DNA of 64,000 nt from Leucosporidium creatinivorum (Eukaryota; Basidiomycota; Microbotryomycetes; Leucosporidiales; Leucosporidiaceae), in NCBI GenBank assembly GCA_001600635.1, contig BCKL01000002.1:437425-501424 (forward strand). Reading direction: 5' to 3'. A program made the translations under genes and the position numbers. Below the pieces are notes generated by a model, which did no database searches, was not told the DNA's origin, and was given only the letters and a program-made list of their open reading frames with translations. Positions within the stretch are counted from its first letter, which is position 1. Each line of letters starts with the position of its first letter. Shown here in pieces: positions 1-9,608 of the stretch.

Positions 1-1445
1 ATCGACGTCCTCGGTCGCGAGCAGGCGATTGGCGAACTCGACGCCGGAATTGAGCACATCCGTCGCAGCTTCGTGTGACTTCTTGAGCGTGTACGTATAC
101 TGGTCCTTGAATGGAAGGCGTCTCCCTGAGGTTGCGCCGTGAACTTCAGCTGCGGAACCGCCTGCGAGATCTTCTTGTCCGCCTTGCGGGTTGTCGGCGC
201 CGGGAAGAACGTCCAATCACCTTTGCCAGCAGCAAGGTAGACATCAAGACGCTTGCAAGTGGCGGACCAGTACTTCAGCGCGAGGGAAGTGAGGTCGCCG
301 AGAGGTTCGGGCGTCGTTTTGCCGTTGTAGTCGAAGATGTGGAGGTCGAGAGTGACGATGGGTGAGGAGGAGAGGAGGCCGAGAACGGTGGCGATGGAGG
401 AGGCTGTCCCTTGAAGTCGGAGGTGGTGCAGAGCGGGGAACGCCGTGCTCGGGGGGTCCTCGCTGCTGTCTGTCGGCAGCGTCAGAGCGTCGTCCGCGCC
501 CATTGGCCCGAGGAGGATTACGAGGGAGGTCAAAGTGTGCGAGGAGGCCTTGACGAAGCTCCAGGTCTCCATGTACAATCGACCGCTCGGGAAGGCGAGC
601 TCCAAGCTCTCGAGTTTGAACTCGAAAGACGAGGGGTTGCAGAGGAGGCCGCCCGACTGGACATTGAGGTATTGGAGCGACAGGTGTCGGACATCCTTGA
701 GTCCTCGAAGAGCGTCTCGTGCCGATGGGAGTGAAGGATCGTCCGAGTTGAAGCGCAGGCTGAAGTCGAGGTGTTTAAGGGCGAGTTGGCGAGAGGCGCT
801 AACGCCCAGGCGAGCCGCTCCGGATTGGCTTCCACTAGCGACAGCTCTGCAACAGACCGAGTAGCTCGAACAAGTGCAGTCCTATGGAAGAGATGCTCGG
901 CGGTGGGAATCGACCCGGGGCCGAAGCCGAGGAGCGCGATGAAGGCGGAGGGCGTGAGGGTGAGACGGCGCAGATTATAGAGAAAGGGAAGGGAGCGTAG
1001 GAGCGTGACGTGATTGGTGGCTTCCAGGCTCTTGTCGTTCAGAACGACCTTGCGGACGAGCAAGGCGTAGCGAGGGAGGATGGACCACTGGAAGAGGCGG
1101 TCGCTGCAGCCTTTCGAGGAGACAGTCTATGCACGGGAGGACAGGTCAGCGTGAGAGTCAGTTATTTGGAGCGCCCAGGCTGACCTCGAAAATGTAAGCT
1201 GCTGCCACCTTGCTCCAGCTTCGGCTGACGAGGAAGAGAGCGTTCAGACTTCGGCCGTCCCAGTCTGTGGCGCCCGCCTTCGCAACTTCGAGCTGACGAG
1301 CGCGCACATTAGACGCCGTCCTATCCTTGTACCGCTTGTCCTGATCTCGACACATCCTCGCGATGACCGAGTGGAGCTCGGCGGGCAGGCTGGCGAGGGT
1401 GACCGAGCTCGAGGTGGCATCGGCGCAGGAGGTCGAGGAGGCCAT
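1..1445 (-). pseudogene. F-box-like/LRR family copy A, disrupted and cut by the window edge
   Basis: Start ATG at 1445-1443. Exon 1 codes an F-box-like N-terminus (LPAELHSVIARM, then SRSWSK...YIFE). It stops at a GT donor near 1181; the acceptor lies near 1124, the same position and phase as in the other family copies. Exon 2 carries the leucine-rich body, beginning ILPRYALLVRKVV. Two frame changes are visible, near 785 (just after LAWALA) and near 130. Beyond the second, the family C-terminal helix is still readable (ANRLLATEDVD), so only about 20 codons lie outside the window. The function is not known; the family resembles F-box adaptors of SCF ubiquitin ligases. Assembly error is an alternative to true decay. 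Confidence 0.6.
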
Positions 1446-2010
1446 TGTATGAGCGAGGTGGTCAGGGCTGGAGCGAGACGAGTGTCGAGGGAGAAGCTTC
1501 CGAGCTGGCGAGCGAGCGGTGAAGCGAGCTGACCGCGGAGGAGGGCTGTTGATGAGAGGGTCAGTAGCGCTCTCCGAGGTGGCAGGCAGGTCAGGCTCAC
1601 GGTGCTGAAGCTGAGTGAGCTCTGTGAGCAGCTGTCGAGCTATGAGGAAGGCGAGCGACGAGGAAAGAGCGACGCGACAGCAGCGAGTGGGTGAGGAGCG
1701 GGCTGTAGGGGTAGTCGAGGAGTCAGCGGTAGGCTTTGAGCAGCTCGGTACCGCTGCGTACCTGTAGCGAGCACGAGAAGCGCGAAGAGCGAGCTTCCCA
1801 GAGCGAGCGAGCGGGTTCGAGCGTCCTGGTCGAGAGCAGGAGTGATCAGCCGCGCGCTGTAGGGCGATACAGAGCAGCACAGACTCACCAGTAGCTTCTT
1901 GTTCAATCGCCTGTGCCGTCCTAGTCCAGCAGCGAAGGCGAGAGTGAGCGGGAGACGAGGTGAGCGCAGGAAAGCAAGAGGCGGGAGCGTGTCCGTCGCT
2001 GGCAAGAGGT
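1446..2010 (-). other. Spliced 5' leader of copy A (family leader repeat)
   Basis: This non-coding leader contains the family leader block: a polypyrimidine stretch with CTTGCTTTCCT, then ACTAGGACGGCACAGGCGAT, then a GTGAGTCTGTGCTGCTCTGTA donor/intron start, then GACGCTCGAACCCGCTCGCT. At least two GT-AG introns can be drawn. Equivalent blocks precede copies C, D, E and F. Reading frames are not conserved between copies, so I treat it as UTR. Confidence 0.6.
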
Positions 2011-2728
2011 GGATGCTGAGGGGTGAAAGTGGTACAGCAAAGTAATTTCAAGATAGTCGACCTTCGACTACAGAACCTGCTCAGCCATTCTCAGCCCTCC
2101 CCAAGCTGCTGCTCGGCGATCCCATCCCCCTGACCGAGCTCAGCAAGTTGCTTCCCTCCTCCTCGACTTGTCTGCGAAGAGCGTCCACGCGCGATCCATG
2201 TCCAGCAGAGCTCGCTTGACCTCGCCCTGCTTGCTGTCAAGTTCGATCAAGGAGCAGTTTGCCCCACCTCAGCTTCGCGCGTTCCAACTCGGCGCCTCTC
2301 TCCCTCCGCTCACTCGCCTGGTTCTCCCCACGTCTCGACGCCTCTCGCGTAGATCTCTCAAACTCTTCACATTTATCGCCCGAATCTCCTCCCAGGCAGC
2401 TGCTCACCCTCAGAGCCGTCCTCGAGCCTATCGACGCGTCGAGTCGGCGCCATTCCTTCATCGCCAGCCCTCAAGATAGATTGCTGAAGCTTCTGGCAGC
2501 AGCTCCGGGTGAGTTGATAGCTACTACCTCTGCTGCGATACTCTGAACTGACACGCCTGTCGTCTGTAGAGCATCGAACGACTTCCCGTCCTCGAGTGCC
2601 CCACTCTTAGCGACTTGCGAGTTACAAGGTGAGCTGTCGCCGCTTTGGCTACAGCTCAGAGTCTACGCTGACCTATACTTCACACTGCGGCTCGCTAAGA
2701 ATCGCTCCATACCCTCCTCGTCTGCAGC
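2011..2728 (+). other. Promoter and 5' leader of copy B
   Basis: This 0.7 kb stretch lies between divergent copies A and B. No protein-like ORF was recognised. Two leader introns are likely: a GTGAGT donor near 2511 with acceptor near 2570, and a GTGAGC donor near 2631 whose CTGCAG acceptor sits one base before the ATG of copy B. The shared leader block of the other copies is not evident here. Confidence 0.4.
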
Positions 2729-5328
2729 ATGTCGCCCAAGCACTCGGCCAGGCCCACCCTCTCGTCTCTCCCTCCCGAGATCAAGAGATACATCGCCGAG
2801 CAAGCCTCACTTCAAGACAAGCAGTATGCTCTTTGGAGCGAGCATACAGAATGGGACTCGGTGCAGAAGGTCGCGCCAAACTTCGGGCGAAGCCTCTCGG
2901 CGCTATCGACGGTCAGCAAGGCGTGGACGGCGGAGGCTGTGGGCGCTCAGGAGTGCTTGCGCAAACCTTTTTGGGCAGTTGGCGGGCGGCGCCGAAGCAG
3001 GTGCTCTCTCCGAGGGTCGGAGGGGGAAGAGAGCGAGGGTAGTTAAGTAGAGAAGGTGAAAGAGGTTGAGTTCCACCTAAGTACCACTACGAGTCGACGA
3101 CAACAAAGGTCGAAGATGTAGGAGAGTAGAGAAGAGGACGAGAGGTGTTCGCCGAAGCCGAGGTTCGAGAGGGACTTGTGCTCGCTGAAGGACGTCGAGG
3201 CTCGCAAGTCTTTCGCTGTAGTGCTCGAGTTGTTACTGATGAACGAGGTACTGATTGCCAAAGCTTTGAATCGAAAGAAGTATGAGAGAGTGAGGGGATG
3301 AGGAAGGTAAAGCGAAGTGCGAGTGAAGTGAGAAGTGGGGGAAGTACGGAGTGTGTTCTAAGAAAGAGAGAGAGAGCCAGCCCATTTATACTCGTCCAAA
3401 GAGACCCCTGTCCTGCTGTCCAAGCCGCTCCCACATGATCAACCGCATGCTTCACCTAAGCCGAGCCGTCCGCCGAGGCGACTCCCTTTCCGTCCCTGCG
3501 GTGCACCTTGCTCTCGCCGAAGGGGATCTGCTCCTCGTCCTTGTAGTCCTGGCCAAAGTAGTAGTCGGCGTCGAAGTTGGTGTACTCGGGGTGAACGAAA
3601 GGCGAGAGGGGAGGAGAGGACGGAGCGTAGCGAGGCTCGGTGGGCGCGAACTGAGGCGAGGCCGGGCCGTAGTGGGCGGGCGAGTAGACGGAAGTGGATC
3701 CCGACGCGTGGGGCGCAGCCGAGGGGGAAGGGAAGCCGACGGCGAGCTCGGCGGAGGAGATGGCGGCGGAGGGCTGCTCGGCGAAGGTGACGGCGGGGCG
3801 AGGGCGAGGGTCGACAGTGCTCGAGGTACTCGCGTGGTGATGAGGGTGGGTAGGGCGAGCGTCGGTGATGAAGGAGCGAGGGTCAACGGTGAGAGGAGCG
3901 CCGCGAGGGGAGAGGACGAGCGCCGAAGAGGTGGAGGAGTGGGCAAGGGGCTGCTGAGGGACTTGGTGAATAGCCGAGCTCGTCCTGACCGCCGTCAAGG
4001 CAGAACCGTTTCTCTTCAAGGTGAGCTCGACCTACTCTCTACCTCTTGCCCCGATCTGTTTGCTGACTCCTCGCACACTTCAGCTCATCGCGCCGACTCG
4101 GTCCGAGCACTTGGAGGCGCCCCTCCTTCTCGAACGCTGTGCTCGCCATGTACAAGAGGTCGACTTCCGCTGGTATGCGCAAGACGACGACGATCGGTGT
4201 AGCACCCTCTTGCCCTTCCTACCACTCTTCACCAACCTCCGCTCGCTGCTCGTCACGGGCTGGGCTCACGCGCTCATGTTCGACATGCAAGAAGAGGACG
4301 CCATGAAGGAGCTGCACCGACAGATCATCGCTACCATCGCACCGAGGATCTCTACGCTATCCTTCGTGGGAACCGGAAATGACTGGGTTGCCTCCTTCCT
4401 TCCTCAATTCGGACCAACTCTCCGCAACCTCGTCCTCCTGGGGGATCGCCACGACCTCGGGCCCGACGTTTCTCAAGCAGTCGCAGCCATGTCACAACTG
4501 GCGGCCCTCAGCATCAACTGCCCTGACAGCCCACGCATCACTTTCACCAACGAGTGGAACCGCCTCGAGTGCTCGTTCCGGCCCACCCTCGAAAGGCTTC
4601 GCCTCAACCTCAACCAACCTCATTCTGAGCTTACGTACACCAACTGGTCCTTCATCCGACATTTCTCCGAGACACTCAAGGTCCTCGACCTCACCTTCGA
4701 CGCCTTGGAGCCTTCGGACGCCCCCGCCGAACGAGCAGCCAAAGCAGTCTCCTTCCCCGCTCTGCAACATGTCATTCTGACCACACCAATCGCCGACGCT
4801 CAAGACGTTCTCTCCTTCCTCGCACAATCACCGATCCAACACCTCGAGCTCAACGTCGTCCGAGATACTCCCCTCGACTCGGCGGCCCTCGCCGAGGCGC
4901 GTCAACTACTGGAGTCGATTACCAAGGACTTCGGCACCTCGTTACATCGGCTAAGCTGGAAGTTCGTCGCTCTTCACGCACCCTACGAACGCGACCACAC
5001 CAAAACCCTTCGCCAAACTCCCTTCCCCTGCGATCCCGACTTCGCTCATCACCTCGAAGCACGCTGCACCTCTCTCGGCATCATCCTCGACCCCACCCTC
5101 CCCCTCTTCGACCCCTTCTCAGATCGCGAGATCAACGCCCAGCCGTTTGCAACCCAGGCGACGACCGAGACGGCGATGAAGGAGGATGGCGAGGCGGCGA
5201 GGAAGGTACTGAGCTTCATGGAGGGCTTGGCGGGGCGGTTGGAGAGCACTGGAGATCGGGCGGGGATGAATCAGATGATGGAGCTGCTGGGGCTTTTGCA
5301 TGCGAGGATGTTGGTGGAGCAGGATTGA
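2729..5328 (+). pseudogene. F-box-like/LRR family copy B, exon 1 interrupted by a 1.06 kb insertion
   Basis: ATG at 2729 opens an F-box-like exon (LPPEIKRYIAEQASLQDKQ, then VSKAWTAEA). At 2937 the family sequence stops. It resumes at about 4002 with the end of the same exon (EPFLFK), the normal intron (4021-4083) and a long intact exon 2 (4084-5328) ending in the family tail HARMLVEQD. The intervening 2938-4001 is foreign and carries part of another gene on the minus strand. GGC is present at both joints. A 1.06 kb GT-AG intron (donor GTGGGC, acceptor CAAG) could formally restore the frame, but it would be far longer than any other intron here, so disruption is preferred. Confidence 0.65.
2938..4001 (-). 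pseudogene. Inserted 3'-terminal fragment of an unrelated gene
   Basis: On the minus strand, 4001-3456 reads as about 180 codons without a start, ending at TAG (3458-3456). The protein is Pro/Ser-rich with a well-formed tail (DADYYFGQDYKDEEQIP, then HRRDGKG). Codon use is normal. The remaining 3455-2938 looks like its 3' flank. It begins exactly where copy B exon 1 is broken, so it is a piece of host gene moved as DNA. The parent gene is not in the window and I do not recognise the family. No transposase or long terminal repeats are visible. Confidence 0.5.
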
Positions 5329-6203
5329 GCGTGAGGTGGGCGAGGGTCGAAGGATGGACGGCAAAGTCGTTTCTTTAGTGGAGTAGGAACCTGACATCAT
5401 GTCAAGTAAAGATACATCGTCGTTTCAACACGCGATCACAAAGCGAGGGAGATATTGCTCAGCAGCATCGCGCAGGAGAGAGCTCGGCGCTAGTTCCGGC
5501 GAGTCGACAGCTCGCCCGAGCTGTGAGAGCGAGCAAATGCTTGGAGACGAGCGCACATTGCCAGCCCTCTTCCGAACACATCTTCCGCGATGGTCGAGAC
5601 AGTCTTACTGCAGGAGCCTCGCTCGCATTCAGCAGCTGGGGGAGGAGCGGCGCAAGGGGTCAGCGCCGAGCGTCCGGCTGGAGAGCTACAGGCCTCGCTA
5701 CAGAGGCTTGTGAGTCTATATTGTGATCTCACAACACCCTCTAGCCTCTTCCGACTCTTCACCAGCTGCACCCTCTTCAGCTGTCGACGCCCTCCCACCT
5801 CTTGCTTTCCTACGCTTACCTCGTTTCTCACTCGACTTCGCTGCTGAACCAGGACGACACAGGCGATTGTCGCCGAAGCTTTCGGTAAGTCTGTGCTGCT
5901 CTGTACGCTCCATAGCGCCCAGCTGATACGTCGTGCTTTCAAACAGGACGCTCGAACCCGCTCGCTCGCTCTCCGTGAAGCTCGCTCTTCGCTCGTCCCG
6001 TGCTCGCTACAGGTACGTCGGCTGTACCCCACCTTTTCGAAACTGCTGCTGACCGCCCGTCATCCCCATAGCTCCTTACTCGCCCCTCGCTGCTCCCATC
6101 TCCTTCTTCCGTCCCCTCATCCCCCAAAGCCCGCTCGCCGCTCTTCGGCTAGCGCAAGCACAGCTTCTCCTTCATCAGTCTTTTCGCCCTCTCCCTCCAC
6201 GCC
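5329..6203 (+). other. Intergenic region and spliced 5' leader of copy C
   Basis: Positions 5329-5735 hold nothing I can name. From about 5740 the family leader block appears (CACCTCTTGCTTTCCTACGC, then CAGGACGACACAGGCGATTG, then TAAGTCTGTGCTGCTCTGTA and GACGCTCGAACCCGCTCGCT). It is closely similar to the leaders of copies A and D. Introns near 5884-5946 and after 6010 can be drawn. It is non-coding, as frames differ between copies. Confidence 0.55.
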
Positions 6204-7755
6204 ATGTCTACCTCCTCCGCCGACAACGCTCCCGCTCGGCGCCCTACCTCGCTCGACGACCTGCCGAGAGAGCTGCAAGTTATCATTGCGACTTTCGTCG
6301 ACACCCAGAGCACCGACCATCTAAACCTTATCCAGGTTTATGATGACGGCGAGCACGAACTCGCGCTAGGATACAGCGGAGAGCTAGATTGGGGCGGGTG
6401 GAGCAACCTCGCTCTTCGCCTCGTGAATCGAGAGTGGACCTCGATTATGAACGGGGTCTACTTCACGGTACACTTCACATCTGCCAGACACTGCTTTACA
6501 CATACTGACATCCCCATCGACAGGTCCTCGGCACCCTACGTTGTCACCAGGAAATCTTCGCCTTCGAAGTTCGACATTGTCCGTCAATATGGTCGCTATG
6601 TCCAGCAAGTCTACTTCCAGGACGGCGACGGTGAAGAAGACGCTGTTGCCCTCCTGCTGGCCCTACACCAGTTCAGCAACCTCAAGAGCGTGAACATCGG
6701 ACAGGACACGTTCGGCTTCCTCTTCGGCGATGGCGAGGGCGACTTTCCTCTTCGGCGATGGCGAGGGCGACTTGACCGACTCGCAGATGCGCTATAGGAA
6801 CGCCATCCGTGCAGCCGCGCCCCAAGTTGAGGACCTGGCTCTTCCTTCTATCGCCTTCCAGGCGCTGTCCTGGACTTTTCCGACTTTCGCCAATCTTCGG
6901 ACCCTCTCCCTCGACCTGGGGAAAATCGTAGCCGAGCGCTCTCGCGATGCAGCGTATGCTATTGCGGATCTCACGCTCCTCCAGAGCCTGAAGCTTCGGA
7001 GCATGGACGCGGAGCACGGGAAAGCCTTCGCAGAGGTCGCCAAGGCAGGTCGGTGGCGGTCGGGCTCGTTGAAGGTCTTCGCCTTCTCGGGCTGGCGCGA
7101 GGCGTTCTCCAGCGGCATTTGGACCTTCATACAGCATTTCTCTTCCACCCTCGCTACCTTACGCATCCACATCTTCGACCTCGACATCCCGCTTCCTCCG
7201 CTCGGCGACCAGGACTCGACATCGTGCACTCGCTTCCCTCGACTTCAGGCCGTCAAGATCGTCAGCGCTCTAGTCCTAGTCCCTCCCCTACTGTCCCTCC
7301 TCAAGGATGCGCCTATCACACAGCTTCGCATCGGGCTTCTAGCCGACTCGGAGGATGCGCCGTCTCTCCTCAATCCCCCAAGTGCGGTCGAGGAGAGTAT
7401 CAAGATGCTGGTCCAGTACAAGGCGCTCCGTCTTAGCGTCATTCGCCCTCGCCATCAAGGGCTCGACTTTAATCCCGACATCATCAGCCTGCTCAGCCGT
7501 CTCACTTCTCGACACGGCATCGACCTCACCCTACTCCCTTCCTACGACGTCTTCCTCCATCGCCGGCTACGCAACGGCGACCCAGGGACTCGCCAGGAGC
7601 AGACGAACCGGCGCTGTGACGGAGTGGATGAGGTGCTGAGGCATACCCTGGCCGAGTCGGGCAGGATGCGAGCGACGGGGGATCTGGAGGGGGCCGAGTC
7701 GCTAGTGGAGGCGTTGACACCGCTGAGGGCGAGGATGCTGAGGGATAGGGATTGA
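6204..7755 (+). pseudogene. F-box-like/LRR family copy C, frame broken by a 28-bp tandem duplication
   Basis: ATG at 6204 starts an F-box-like exon (LPRELQVIIATFVD, NREWTS). The family intron follows (GTACAC donor at 6468, CTGAC branch, CGACAG at 6523), but joining these ends puts exon 2 out of frame by one base. A more distal acceptor at 6569 would keep frame. In exon 2 a 28-bp unit at 6717-6744 is repeated at 6745-6772 and shifts the frame. After it the body continues cleanly to the family tail SGRMRATGDLEGAESL and TGA at 7753-7755. With one unit removed the reading frame is continuous from 6570 to the stop. Protein role unknown. Confidence 0.6.
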
Positions 7756-8103
7756 GAGTGGTTGATGAGGAGATGAGGATGTGCACAGGGCGGGGAATGG
7801 GCGGTACCGAGCGTCGAAGAAGAGCGCCGAGGAAGCTTGAAAAAGATCGCTGTTCGCTAGTTGATTTCGCAGAGACGCGAGAGGAAAGGAAATATAAGCG
7901 AACCCGACATACTCTGCGCTAAGCGCCTCAAGCCTGCACTGGTCGACGATTGAGCTCGCTACGAGCTGCGGCGAGGTTCGGCGCACTGCCGACTCCAACT
8001 TTCGGCGGCTCGACGAATCTCCAACGCTCAGCGCTCGGCGTGACATTGTCTTGCGATGCCGGAAGGTGCGAGCGATAACAGCTTCTTCCGGCTCTCTGCA
8101 TAT
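7756..8103. other. Intergenic region between convergent 3' ends
   Basis: It separates the end of copy C (+) from the end of the dihydroorotate dehydrogenase gene (-). No coding, RNA or repeat signal was recognised. It presumably holds both 3' UTRs. Confidence 0.5.
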
Positions 8104-9420
8104 CTACAGCTTTGCCTTCAGACCGCCTGAGATCTTGGCGAAGACGTCTACGCCTTCCCTTCCCAAGGCCGATGCGCATGCCTGCATGCTCAAAACAGCT
8201 CAGCAACACTCAAGCCTAATCTCAACCGAACTCACCACTGCTGAAGCACCCGCCTGCCTGAACCTCTCGGCGCCTTTGGCATCGGCGACTCCTCCTACGC
8301 CGATGATGGAGATGGAGCGGAGTGAGGTATCCTCCGACGACTTGAGGAGATTGGAGAGACGGTAGACATTTCTGTCGAAGGGGGACGAAGAGGTTAGATC
8401 CCATCTCGCGTTCGACTGTTCAGACCTCCGAGCCTCGGCGACTCACCCCAGCGAGATCTGATGCACGGCCGCTCCCGCCAGCCCACCAAATCCACCAGGA
8501 AGAGCAAACTGCTCCTGCGGCTTCCTCTTCTGCGCCACAGCATTGCCCTCAATCTCGACAATCTGAGGCGCGAAGACGAGTCCTTGGCCGAGGGTGTTGG
8601 TCGAGCAGAGGAAGGAGATGGGGCTCTCCTTGCCGGGAGTGGAGACGGAGGAGAGCGAGGAGATGACGGAGGTGAACTGTGAATCGTAGGTGTAAGGAGG
8701 GAGCTTGATGCCGACGAGGAGGGTAGGGGAGGAGTGTGAAGCGAGCAGCTTGACGAAGGCGGTGAGCTCGCTCTCGACGTAGGCTGGTGGCGGGTGTCCG
8801 CCTGTAGGTCAAATAGTAGGCCAGCTTGAGCTTCGATCTACACTCAGCTTCAGAGAGCGTACGGAAGTTCGGGCACGAAGCGTTGAACTCGGCGCCGATG
8901 GGAGCTTCGACCTCGTCCGCAAAGGCCTGCAGAGTCGGCGAAGGAGGGTTAGCATGCTGATAGCTTACTCTGAAGAGTACCCAGCACTCACCTGCAGAAT
9001 CTTGAGCATCTGCTTCGTCTCCACGAGGGTGCCGGTGATGGAAACGACGACTTGCTTCTTCGGGGCCGTCTTGGAGAGCAGCAGTGGCCTCAACCAGTCA
9101 AGATAAACGGTTATAGCATACGGCGAGTAGCCATACGAGTTGCTAGAGGACGAGGCGTCGGGTCCAAAGAAGGCGACCTGCGTTTCGAACGTCGGGAATG
9201 AGCTGTAGGGTACTAGGGGAGCCGAAAGAGCAGCAGGACATACCTGGTGCTTGGAAGCATCATCTGCGAAACCGTTGAGCGTGCATGTGCGAGTCGTGAC
9301 AGCCGAGGTGAACGGCGAGGTGTAGAGCGATTTGAGATCCTCTGCTGAGCTAGCCCAAGGGCAAGCCGAGTTGTACACTGGGATCTCTCCCTTCTTTGGT
9401 GATGCTGGAAACAGTGGCAT
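8104..9420 (-). CDS. URA1: Class 1A-type dihydroorotate dehydrogenase (FMN)
   Basis: Exons 9420-9244, 9177-8992, 8926-8842, 8801-8447, 8371-8236, 8181-8104 give 338 aa. The enzyme oxidises dihydroorotate to orotate in pyrimidine synthesis; class 1A fungal enzymes are cytosolic and use fumarate. Visible motifs are NSACPWAS near the N-terminus, FNASCPNF, a KLPPYTYDSQF strand, GGFGGLAG, and the FMN phosphate loop IGVGGVADAKGAERF, then AFALGREGVDVF-like end ACASALGREGVDVF. An upstream in-frame ATG at 9564 would add 48 Arg-rich residues resembling a mitochondrial presequence. It lies only 44 bases after the stop of the upstream gene, so I prefer 9420. Family membership is clear; substrate is inferred from the family. 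Confidence 0.82.
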
Positions 9421-9608
9421 GCTGGCGGAAGCTGGAGAAGACGAAGAAGCGAGCGATAAGGACGAAGCCAAGACACGAAGCCTATCGCGGGCGAGCCATC
9501 CCCTTCTCGGTCGAAGCGGGTCAGGCCTTCCAGAGATGCCAATGCGGAACGAACGAAGCTGCATGAACAAGTGACAAGCTACAGAGAATAACCGAGAACC
9601 TCCTCCCA

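Noticed and set aside
34-1063. Several overlapping plus- and minus-strand open frames at the left edge
   Set aside because: They are shadows of copy A exon 2; only the minus-strand frame matches the F-box-like family.
3351-4202. Long plus-strand open frame of 283 codons
   Set aside because: Composition is Arg/Gly/Val-rich antisense of the inserted Pro/Ser-rich fragment, and it crosses the 4021-4083 intron.
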